Assembly (NCBI GenBank): GCA_963808455.1
Contig: CAWEHT010000239.1
Coordinates: forward strand, 1-6,080
DNA from: CAWEHT01 sp963808455
GTDB lineage: Bacteria > Chloroflexota > Anaerolineae > CG2-30-64-16
Direction: 5' to 3'
Length of the DNA stretch: 6,080 nucleotides
The notes under the pieces were generated by a model, which was given only the letters and a program-made list of their open reading frames with translations, did no database searches and had not been told where the DNA came from. Below are positions 1-5,375 of this stretch, one piece after another; the stretch's first letter is position 1, and every line of letters starts with the position of its first letter. Position numbers and translations under genes: made by a program.

Positions 1-421
1 CGACGACCAGCACATCCGGGTCAAGCCCGGGGTTGAGGTCCAGGATGGCATTGGTGGTGGACTGGAGCTTCTGTGCGATCTTGGTCAGGCTATCGCCGGC
101 CGCAACGGTATAGACCCAACTGTCGGGGGCCGCTGCGACGGTAGCCGTCGGTTCCGTGCCGGCCGACAGGTCCGGCGGCGGGGGGGTTGGGCTCGGCGGG
201 TTCAGCGGCACCGGCGAAGGCAGCATGGGGGTGAGAAGGTTGTCGGCGGTCGCCACGCCGCCCGTGGTCAAGCCCGGAAGCGGGGTCACGAGTGCGCCAG
301 GCGTGCCTACCACACTCGTGGGAATCCGAGGAACCGGGCGCTCCTTTTCGCAGGCCGCTAGGGATCCGACCAGTGTCACCAGGAATAGCACGGACAGCAA
401 GGGCTTGATCTGGTTCTTCAT
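1..421 (-). CDS. LysM-domain lipoprotein, 3' end outside window
   Basis: Reading the minus strand from the ATG at 421 gives 140 codons open to the window edge. The N-terminus is a lipoprotein signal: Lys residues at 2 and 6, a hydrophobic run at about 8-19, and lipobox LAAC with the lipidated Cys at residue 24. Next comes a Pro/Thr/Ser-rich linker (about 27-100) with a polyproline stretch. A LysM domain starts at Trp102 (WVYTVAAGDSLTKIAQKL, then the Asn-Pro-Gly turn LDLNPGLDP). LysM domains bind the GlcNAc-containing glycan of peptidoglycan, so the protein is inferred to be membrane-anchored and wall-contacting. The start is supported by GGAGG (plus-strand 429-433) 7 nt upstream and by a promoter at 486-514. 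More LysM repeats or a catalytic domain could lie beyond the edge, so the function cannot be narrowed. Confidence in the lipoprotein and LysM call is high. Confidence 0.88.
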   Translation of the reverse strand, partial: MKNQIKPLLSVLFLVTLVGSLAACEKERPVPRIPTSVVGTPGALVTPLPGLTTGGVATADNLLTPMLPSPVPLNPPSPTPPPPDLSAGTEPTATVAAAPDSWVYTVAAGDSLTKIAQKLQSTTNAILDLNPGLDPDVLVV

Positions 422-485
422 GGGCACGCCTCCGGCAAGGGCGGGGTCGAGGTGGGAGCCGTCAAATATGTCCTATTATGCCAGG

Positions 486-514
486 ATCATACCACTCGCG
501 AGATGCCGCGTCAA
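486..514 (-). promoter_or_regulatory. Sigma70-type promoter of the LysM lipoprotein gene
   Basis: On the minus strand the -35 element TTGACG (plus 509-514) and the -10 element TATGAT (plus 486-491) are separated by exactly 17 bp. The -35 matches the consensus at five of six positions and so does the -10. Transcription would start near 479, leaving a leader of about 58 nt that contains the GGAGG ribosome site. This is a sequence match only. Confidence 0.7.
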
Positions 515-615
515 ACAGAGGAGGCACCCCCTCATCAGAGCCAAGCCATGTTACAGCCGACCCCCAGGGCGGCGCCTGCAATGGGGGCAGCGCGCCGTTG
601 GGAGAAGCTACGCCC

Positions 616-700
616 ACAGGATTGACAGGATGAGCCGGATAGACAGGATGTGCTCCTTAGGTCTTTTCCTGTCCATCCCGTTGCATCCTGTCCATCCTGT
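616..700. repeat. Inverted array of 9-bp ACAGGAT units
   Basis: The left arm (616-649) holds four units in 9-bp phase at 616, 625, 634 and 643: ACAGGAT, ACAGGAT, GCCGGAT, ACAGGAT, each followed by two variable bases. The right arm holds the reverse complement: ATCCTGT at 694-700 and 685-691, ATCCCGT at 675-681, and a partial unit (CCTGT) at 668-672. The arms (616-647 and 668-700) pair as an imperfect 32-bp stem with one bulged base and a 20-nt loop. Similar ACAGGATGGACAGGAT-like strings are, from memory, common between genes in Chloroflexota and some other phyla. The role is unknown. It lies between the divergent lipoprotein and antitoxin transcription units, so it is not placed as a convergent terminator. 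Confidence 0.75.
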
Positions 701-830
701 TGGAATCAGCACCCAGGGGCGCGCCAGCTGGGCCGGGTGGACGCAATTCAGGCCGCTGGCCCGGCGTAGCCCCGTAACATGACTTGGCCCTGGCCCCCTC
801 ACGGCTGGCTGCGCCGGGAGAGGCCATGCA

Positions 831-839
831 TGGTATACT
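831..839 (+). promoter_or_regulatory. Possible extended -10 promoter of the antitoxin-like gene
   Basis: TGGTATACT contains a TG one base upstream of TATACT (834-839), the extended -10 arrangement. No good -35 hexamer lies 16-18 bp upstream (GCGCCG region). Transcription would begin near 846, about 37 nt before the antitoxin start. Between the repeat and this site (701-830) I see only GC-rich sequence with no supported gene. Confidence 0.4.
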
Positions 840-882
840 TGGGGTAGTCATTCGGCTCAAGCTGTGCAGGGAGATGTTACCC

Positions 883-1086
883 ATGCTTAGTTCGGTGTGG
901 GCGGTGATCCGCAAGGGCAAGATCGAGCCGCTGGAGCAGATCGACGTTCCCGATGGGACGAGGGCAGTCGTAACTTTTCTGGTAGACGGGGACGCTGAGT
1001 TCTGGCTCAACGCCAGCCAGGTCTCGCTGGATGACATTTGGGACAACTCCGCAGACGACGTCTATGCCAAGCTTCTCGAAGAATGA
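883..1086 (+). CDS. Small antitoxin-like protein (67 aa) of a type II toxin-antitoxin pair
   Basis: The N-terminal half (WAVIRKGKIEPLEQIDVPDG, then TRAVVTFL) reads as the short beta-hairpin fold of AbrB/MazE- or DUF104-like antitoxins: 'V-x-x-G-K-I-E-x-L-E' followed by 'P-x-G-T'. The acidic C-terminal tail contains FWLNASQVSLDDIWDN and DDVYAKLLEE. From memory, this tail is typical of small antitoxins encoded directly before MazF/PemK-type ribonuclease toxins in cyanobacteria and Chloroflexota, where it would wrap the toxin. The start at 883 is preferred because AGGGAG (868-873) sits 9 nt upstream; an in-frame ATG at 874 would add three residues, and longer upstream extensions read through non-coding sequence. 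The partner toxin appears missing: only a few decayed codons follow. The antitoxin family call is by pattern recognition. The protein may be an orphan. Confidence 0.75.
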   Translation: MLSSVWAVIRKGKIEPLEQIDVPDGTRAVVTFLVDGDAEFWLNASQVSLDDIWDNSADDVYAKLLEE

Positions 1087-1120
1087 CGTCGTCCTGGTGC
1101 GATAGCCTTTCATTATTGGA
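1079..1120 (+). pseudogene. Possible remnant of a MazF/PemK-type toxin start
   Basis: Overlapping the end of the antitoxin-like gene, the second forward frame reads KNDVVLVR, then TAG (1103-1105), then PF. Intact MazF/PemK toxins usually begin with a Lys-(Gly/Asn)-Asp-Val-Val-Leu-Val-x-Phe-Pro-Phe pattern, so the stop replaces the expected Phe. The ATG at 1083, which overlaps the antitoxin stop in the usual ATGA fashion, is out of frame with this stretch, so the start also seems damaged. Nothing toxin-like follows after about 1112. The match is short (about ten residues) and could be coincidence, but its position is exactly where the toxin gene should be. Confidence 0.35.
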
Positions 1121-1374
1121 TCTTCCCGCGTGACCGTTGGCATTCGCGCGCTTCTGCTCACGAGCGCAGGCGGACATCGAGCTCCCGCAAACCGATAGCG
1201 TTCCCCGCGCGTCGTTTTGCCGCCCGGTTGCGTCACCACTGTCAAATCAAGCGCCTCAGCGCAACAGGACACATGATGCCATCCAGCCAACTGCACCGAT
1301 TCCCACGGAACGCTCCGCGGCCCGGAAGTCGCCTAGTGCATGCGCAAGGAAGGTCTTCGGTAGCAGCCTCTGTC
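1121..1374. other. Non-coding stretch, nothing recognised
   Basis: Open frames cross this stretch on both strands, but none has a ribosome site or recognisable protein, and the base composition does not show a coding third-position bias. An in-frame TTG at 1228 and an ATG at 1273 could in principle extend the following gene upstream. The residues they would add look like translated intergenic sequence. No clear promoter was found for the downstream gene. Confidence 0.4.
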
Positions 1375-1437
1375 ATGCTGAGCGGGTGGACAAGACGGCC
1401 CGCACCGCGGCGGGGTGCCAGCGAAGCATCCGTCTTG
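1375..1437. repeat. Self-complementary element just before the SpoIID-like signal peptide
   Basis: CAAGACGG (1391-1398) and CCGTCTTG (1430-1437) are perfect 8-bp inverted arms. ATGCT (1375-1379) and AGCAT (1425-1429) are a second inverted pair. CATGCTGAGCG at the left and CAGCGAAGCATC at the right resemble the two halves of the CATGCTGAGCGAAGCGAAGCAT-type dispersed repeat seen in many Chloroflexota genomes (recalled, not searched), here with about 30 bp between them. If this is an intergenic repeat, translation of the next gene more likely begins at GTG 1438 than at ATG 1375. Confidence 0.45.
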
Positions 1438-2625
1438 GTGTCACCGAAAGGGCTCCCTGTTTCCGCACTCGGCAGGTCGGGGCTCTGCCTCCTGACGTTG
1501 TTCATCCTGTTCCTCGCGCCGGCCGGCTCTGCCGCGGCCCAGGCCTATCGGCCGCGCCGCCCGCGCGCCGCCCCGCCCACGGCTGCCGAGGCCTCGCCGC
1601 AGGGCGAGGGGGTCGCGGCCCCGGCCGGCGGAGGCCGGGCCTGGGTCTCCGCCGGCCCGGCAGCGCAGCTCTGGGTCGCCGCCGCAGGGGGGCCGGCCCG
1701 GCTCGTGGCGGGGAGCGAAGGACAGCACTTCGGCCAGCCCATCTGGTCGGCCGACGGCTCGCAGGTGGCGTACCTGGTGACGCCCACAGGCACCGAGACC
1801 GCCCCGCTGGCCCGCTGGTGGGTCGTCGATGTCAGTGAGGGCACCGCCCGGGCACCGCACCGGCTGGCCGCGGCGCCTTCCTGGGTGCCTGCGGCCGCCC
1901 GTCCGGCCCCGCCCCCCGGCTGGCATGGTGGGCCGGCCCGCCGTGCCGCCCGATCCTCGAGCGTGCATAACCCGGCCGCCGCTGCCCTGACCCCGCCCGC
2001 GCAGATCCGCGTCCTGCACACGGCGCTGAACGCCAGCTACTCTTGGTGCCGCCCCGGCGTGGCCGTCGGCCAGGTCGTCACCCTGACCCTCGAAGATTAT
2101 GTGTCCCGCGTCGTCCCCGCGGAATCTCTTGACTCATGGGGCGATAGCGGCGGGATGGAGGAGCTCAAGGCGCAGGCCATCGCCGCTCGCACCTACGCCT
2201 GGTACGAGATTGCCAACCAGGATGGCAGCCATCCCGCCTGGGACGTTACCGACGACACCTATTACCAGATGCTGTGCGACGGCCACGGCACCTACTCCTC
2301 CGCCGCAACGGCGGCCACGGCCGGCTTCTACGTGAGCTATGATGGGGAGCCCATCCTGGCCCAGTACAGCGCCGACAACGGCGACCCGACCCTCTACGGC
2401 GGCGAGCCGTATCTCCAGCCGGTGATGGACCCGGTGGACCTCGGCGACGCGCTCGATGGCCACGGCCATGGCCTGTCGCAGTGGGGCGCCTATTTCTGGG
2501 CCAGCGACGACGGCTGGAACGCCATCCAGATCCTGGCGCACTACTACACCGGCATCGAGGTCGTCAACCCCGATCACCACAACCCGCTGCTGGCCTTGCT
2601 GAGCCCTGGCCGGGCACCTGGCTGA
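1375..2625 (+). CDS. Secreted SpoIID/LytB-domain protein, N-terminal part (frame breaks after the domain)
   Basis: Residues counted from ATG 1375. An export signal spans about 22-57 (hydrophobic LCLLTLFILFLAPAG, likely cleavage after SAAAQA). A Pro/Ala-rich linker follows. One WD40/TolB-like propeller strand pair is at about 118-140 (GQPIWSADGSQVAYL). The SpoIID domain covers about 218-405: LEDYVSRVVPAE, whose Glu250 aligns with the catalytic Glu of SpoIID; LKAQAIAARTYAWY; TDDTYYQMLCDGHG; and GHGHGLSQWGAY (362-373), the family signature. SpoIID-type domains cleave peptidoglycan glycan strands or enhance amidases (LytB), so a wall-remodelling role outside the membrane is inferred; the family is not limited to spore formers. 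The start is uncertain: GTG 1438 gives a normal 36-residue signal peptide and avoids the repeat. No good ribosome site precedes either. After about 2600 the coding signal moves to another frame, and this frame stops at 2625 within what should be a continuous protein. Confidence 0.82.
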   Translation: MLSGWTRRPAPRRGASEASVLVSPKGLPVSALGRSGLCLLTLFILFLAPAGSAAAQAYRPRRPRAAPPTAAEASPQGEGVAAPAGGGRAWVSAGPAAQLWVAAAGGPARLVAGSEGQHFGQPIWSADGSQVAYLVTPTGTETAPLARWWVVDVSEGTARAPHRLAAAPSWVPAAARPAPPPGWHGGPARRAARSSSVHNPAAAALTPPAQIRVLHTALNASYSWCRPGVAVGQVVTLTLEDYVSRVVPAESLDSWGDSGGMEELKAQAIAARTYAWYEIANQDGSHPAWDVTDDTYYQMLCDGHGTYSSAATAATAGFYVSYDGEPILAQYSADNGDPTLYGGEPYLQPVMDPVDLGDALDGHGHGLSQWGAYFWASDDGWNAIQILAHYYTGIEVVNPDHHNPLLALLSPGRAPG

Positions 2626-4142
2626 CCGGCTCGGCCGCCTATCTGGCCGCCCACGCCAACCCGGAGTGGGCGCCATCGGTGTCTTTCTCGGCGCCGTCCG
2701 GCTTCTCGGCTACCGACACCGGCCCCGCGACCGGCTGGTCGGCCCTCTGGTCCCTGCCGGGCAGTCTGGCCAGCCCAGTCAGCGTGACGGCGCAAACCCT
2801 GACCCGCACGGCGACCCTGTCCCTCGGCGGCATGGACCTTCAGCCACCCACGGGGCAGATCGCTGTCCCGGCCTCGACTTCCGTACAAACCATCACCGTC
2901 GGCGTGACGGCGAGCGACGCCGGCAGCGGCGTCGGCGGCGTCGCGCTCGGCGGCGACTGGCAGGTGCAGGCCGGCGATTTCGCCTTCACGAGCACGACCT
3001 CTTCGACGGCGCGGGCTGCTGCTCGCCGCGCCCGGCCGAGGGCAGCGACCCCCCATGGCACCTCGGGCGCCGCACGTGGCGCTATGGTCAGCGGACCCCG
3101 CGCCGAGCACGGCATCTGGCTTCCGATCATCACCACCGCGACGGCGAGCGGCCTGGCCACCGATCCAGAGACTGCCAGCGGCCTGGCGCTGGTCCTGCCG
3201 GCGGGGAAGAGCGGCACCTGGCAGACGAGCTTCGTCAACCCACTGCCCGTCGATACGCTCTACGAGGCTTACCTCCGTGTCAAATACCAGCCGCTCGGCA
3301 CGGATGCCGGAGCGTCGATCGCCCACGTCGAGCTGATCGACCCCTACTACCCTTCGGGGGACGACCCCGCGCCGGTGGCTTTCTTCGACCTGCACCAGGG
3401 CGATTTTCGCCAGGCCGGCGCCTATCAGGAATTCACGACCGACTTCGAGATGAACGACAACGGGGCGGCGGACCAGGACGGGCGCCTGCTCGCCCGCATC
3501 ACAGCCTCCGGGGGCGTGACTCTGACCGTAGACCGCTTGCGCATCCTGTACGAGCCGCAGAGCTACGCGGCCTCCATGCCTTATCTGCTGATCCCCCAGA
3601 CCGGGTCACAGACGGTGGTGGCCAAGATCCTGGACAACGCCGGCAACCCCTCCGCCGACCTCCTGGGCACCACGCAGTGGGCGACATCCGAACAAACCAG
3701 CGAGTGGCAGCTGATCAGCCCGACGGGCTGGGTCAGCTCCACGGCCCAGCCTGTGATCGTCGCGCGGGTCACGGGCACCATCGATGCCCTGGTTACGGCG
3801 TGCGAGGCGCACCCGACCGGCGGCTGCGGCGCCTCGGCGCGCTACTCGACCGACGGCGGGCTCGACTGGAGCACATGGCAGGACCTCACTCCGACGACGG
3901 TCTCGAGCAGCGCGTCCGAGCTGAGGTTTGCCTGGCCGGGCGGCCAGGGGGGCGGCACCAACCGCGTGGAATTTTGGGTGGGATCGGGAAGACGCGGATT
4001 CCGTCAGCCCGCGCTGGCCGGTGCGGATCGATACCGTAGCTCCTACCCAGGCCACCGTGACCGTGCCGGCCAGCGTGGCGCCCGGCCAGCCTTTCACCGT
4101 GACCTGGTCGGCGAGCGACGCGTACGGCGTCGTATCCTATGA
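2598..4142 (+). CDS. Middle part of the same protein: beta-sandwich modules (frame-shifted continuation)
   Basis: This stretch has no start of its own. It continues the SpoIID-like protein in the third forward frame from about 2600 (EPWPGTWLTGSAAYLAAH...). Visible modules in order: a Thr/Ser-rich strand region with paired Trp (2640-2830); an Ig-like domain opening PPTGQIAVP with TASDAGSG (about 2844-2990); a jelly-roll, carbohydrate-binding-like region (about 3190-3560: GTWQTSFVNPL, YEAYLRVKYQPLG, VDRLRILYEP); and a further Ig-like or Y_Y_Y-like domain with STDGGLDWSTWQDL (about 3590-3965). Between about 2990 and 3098 the better coding frame is the second one, reading EHDLFDGAG and DPPWHLGRRTWRYGQ, while the third frame there is a low-complexity Ala/Arg run. 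From about 3975 to 4142 this frame is only a shadow of the true C-terminus. The modules suggest glycan or surface binding, by inference only. Confidence 0.6.
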   Translation, partial: AEPWPGTWLTGSAAYLAAHANPEWAPSVSFSAPSGFSATDTGPATGWSALWSLPGSLASPVSVTAQTLTRTATLSLGGMDLQPPTGQIAVPASTSVQTITVGVTASDAGSGVGGVALGGDWQVQAGDFAFTSTTSSTARAAARRARPRAATPHGTSGAARGAMVSGPRAEHGIWLPIITTATASGLATDPETASGLALVLPAGKSGTWQTSFVNPLPVDTLYEAYLRVKYQPLGTDAGASIAHVELIDPYYPSGDDPAPVAFFDLHQGDFRQAGAYQEFTTDFEMNDNGAADQDGRLLARITASGGVTLTVDRLRILYEPQSYAASMPYLLIPQTGSQTVVAKILDNAGNPSADLLGTTQWATSEQTSEWQLISPTGWVSSTAQPVIVARVTGTIDALVTACEAHPTGGCGASARYSTDGGLDWSTWQDLTPTTVSSSASELRFAWPGGQGGGTNRVEFWVGSGRRGFRQPALAGADRYRSSYPGHRDRAGQRGARPAFHRDLVGERRVRRRIL

Positions 4143-4356
4143 CGCGCGCACCAGCCCCGACCCCGATCACGTGTCCTGGCAGAGCTGGCTGTTCGCCGAG
4201 GCCGCGACGGGCGCCCGGCACACAGGGATAGGATCAGGCGTCCTGTATATCGAGGCACGCGCCCGCGACGCCGCCGGCAACGTGGGCGCCTGGTCGCCGG
4301 CAGTGGCCGTCACGGTGGCGAGCGATGGCGGGTCCACGGCCGGGCCCCTCCCCTAG
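3976..4356 (+). CDS. C-terminal Ig-like module of the same SpoIID-like protein (frame-shifted)
   Basis: After the run TTTTGGGTGGG (3972-3982) the coding signal returns to the first forward frame, the frame of the N-terminal part. It reads WDREDADSVSP, then RIDTVAPTQATVTVPASVAPG, a typical linker into a bacterial Ig-like or FN3-like domain with TWSASDAYGVVSYD and YIEARARDAAGNVGAWS, and ends at TAG 4354-4356. The 'D-x-A-G-N-x-G-x-W-S' strand is a hallmark of these surface repeats. Removing one base from the homopolymer run would join the preceding RVEF directly to WDRED. A separate small gene starting at 3928 is conceivable but would begin mid-domain with no ribosome site. This is best read as the tail of the large protein. 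Confidence 0.6.
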   Translation, partial: GWDREDADSVSPRWPVRIDTVAPTQATVTVPASVAPGQPFTVTWSASDAYGVVSYDARTSPDPDHVSWQSWLFAEAATGARHTGIGSGVLYIEARARDAAGNVGAWSPAVAVTVASDGGSTAGPLP

Positions 4357-4401
4357 ACCGCACGCAAGGCGGGCATGTTTCGACATTGACATGGTCCGAG
4401 C

Positions 4402-4469
4402 AGCCGGCGGCGGCCGGCTTCGCTGGTGTTGCAGCGACTTCCAGTCGCCGGGCGCAATTTCAGGTTGCG
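4402..4469. terminator. Cluster of small hairpins between convergent genes
   Basis: The gap between the SpoIID-like gene and the reductase gene holds three short stems: AGCCGG/CCGGCT (4402-4407 and 4414-4419), GCGACT/AGTCGC with a 3-nt loop (4434-4439 and 4443-4448), and CGCAA/TTGCG (4453-4457 and 4465-4469). A bidirectional terminator is expected between convergent genes. None of these has a following T-run on either strand, so the call is weak. Confidence 0.25.
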
Positions 4470-4497
4470 ATCAGTGTGGTCGGGCACGTCACCCGGC

Positions 4498-5304
4498 TCA
4501 GGCAATGGCGCCCTCGGCGCCGTTAACGAAGATGACCGACCCGCTGACGAACTGGATGGACGGCTGGCTCAGCGCGGCGATCGTCTGGGCGACGTCCTCG
4601 GGGGCCGTCATGCGCCCGCTCGGGTTGCGGCGCAGCGTGTTCTCGATCATGGCCTCGTGGCCCGGGATCTTGCGCAATGCCGGCGTGTCGGTGACGCCGG
4701 CCTGGATCACGTTCACCAGGATGCCGCGCGGGCCTAGCTCCATCGCCAGCTGCCGCGTGTGCGATTCCAGGGCCGCCTTCGCCGCCGACACGGCGCCGTA
4801 ATTGGGCACCACGCGGCGGCTGCCCTCGCTCGTCATGCTGAAAATCCGGCTCCCCCGGCCCAGCAGGTCGCAGCGCACCAGGTCCTGCACCCAATAGACC
4901 AGGCTGTTCGCCATCACGTCCAGGGTCATATCCATCTGGGCCTTGCTGATCGCCTGCTCCGGCGTCTCGGCTATGAACGGCAGCAGCGAGCCAAACGCCA
5001 GCGAATGCATGAAGACGTGCAGATAAGGCTCCCCAGATCCCTGCAGGGCTTCGCGCAACGAGGCCAGGATCTCGGCCCGCTTCTCCGGGTCGGCGGCGTT
5101 GGTGTTGAAGAACCGGGCCTCGCCGCCCGCGGCCTCGACGTCGGCGATGACAGCCTTGGCCGGCGGCAGCGTGGCGCGCAGGTCGAGATGGACTCCGGCG
5201 ATATTCATGCCGGCATGCGCCAGGGCGCGGGCGGTGGCTGCCCCGAAGCCGCTGGATGCGCCCAGGATCAACGCCCACTTCCCCTTGAGTCCATTTTCGC
5301 TCAC
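4498..5304 (-). CDS. Short-chain reductase, FabL/FabI-type enoyl-ACP reductase-like
   Basis: This 268-aa protein has a Rossmann fold. The nucleotide-binding loop is GASSGFG (residues 15-21), and the active site is Tyr169-x6-Lys176 in NYGAVSAAK. The Y-x6-K spacing is the enoyl-ACP reductase signature (FabI, FabL), unlike the Y-x3-K of ordinary short-chain dehydrogenases. HSLAF (100-104) matches the FabI HSIAF/HSIGF loop in place of NNAG. The C-terminal part (AALESHTRQLAMELGPRGI; VTDTPALRKIPG; NPSGRM) aligns well by eye with Bacillus FabL. Such enzymes reduce the trans-2-enoyl-ACP double bond with NAD(P)H in the last step of fatty acid elongation. The substrate here is inferred; a different enoyl or keto substrate is possible. 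The start is GTG 5304, fixed by an excellent AAGGAGG (plus 5311-5317) 6 nt upstream. It lies 71 bp after the proline dehydrogenase gene on the same strand. Confidence 0.85.
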   Translation of the reverse strand: MSENGLKGKWALILGASSGFGAATARALAHAGMNIAGVHLDLRATLPPAKAVIADVEAAGGEARFFNTNAADPEKRAEILASLREALQGSGEPYLHVFMHSLAFGSLLPFIAETPEQAISKAQMDMTLDVMANSLVYWVQDLVRCDLLGRGSRIFSMTSEGSRRVVPNYGAVSAAKAALESHTRQLAMELGPRGILVNVIQAGVTDTPALRKIPGHEAMIENTLRRNPSGRMTAPEDVAQTIAALSQPSIQFVSGSVIFVNGAEGAIA

Positions 5305-5310
5305 AACCTT

Positions 5311-5317
5311 CCTCCTT
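5311..5317 (-). promoter_or_regulatory. Strong ribosome binding site that fixes a GTG start
   Basis: AAGGAGG on the minus strand lies 6 nt before GTG (5302-5304). It is a full Shine-Dalgarno match and decides the start of the reductase. No ATG lies at a comparable distance. Confidence 0.75.
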
Positions 5318-5349
5318 GAGTTCTCCGGGTCACCTGAAATAACTCCGCT

Positions 5350-5372
5350 GGCCGCCGCAGGTTGCGCCGGCC
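5350..5372 (-). terminator. Stem-loop just after the proline dehydrogenase stop
   Basis: On the minus strand GGCCGGCGCA and TGCGGCGGCC form a 10-position stem with a single G/G mismatch around a 3-nt ACC loop, beginning 3 nt after the TGA at 5376-5378. A weak T-rich stretch (AGTTATTT) comes about 6 nt later rather than directly adjacent. It may be a partial terminator or an mRNA-stabilising hairpin between two genes of one transcript. Confidence 0.4.
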
Positions 5373-5375
5373 TTG

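Noticed and set aside
561..587. CCCCCA/TGGGGG stem with a 15-nt loop as a terminator
   Set aside because: No T-run on either side and no gene ends nearby; likely chance in GC-rich DNA.
156..782. Long plus-strand open frame opposite the LysM lipoprotein and through the repeat
   Set aside because: Antisense to a clear lipoprotein with signal, promoter and ribosome site; its product is low-complexity and crosses the inverted repeat.
784..882. Upstream extension of the antitoxin-like gene
   Set aside because: The added residues come from sequence containing the extended -10 promoter, and the ribosome site lies just before 883.
1441..2021. Two minus-strand open frames opposite the SpoIID-like N-terminus
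   Set aside because: Gly/Arg/Ala-rich translations typical of antisense frames in GC-rich DNA; the plus strand encodes recognisable motifs.
2574..3395. Minus-strand open frame of 273 codons
   Set aside because: Antisense to the beta-sandwich region, Arg/Gly-rich, with no recognisable domain; such frames are expected at this GC content.
4523..5278. Second minus-strand frame inside the reductase gene
   Set aside because: Out-of-frame shadow of the reductase, whose own frame has all family motifs and a strong ribosome site.
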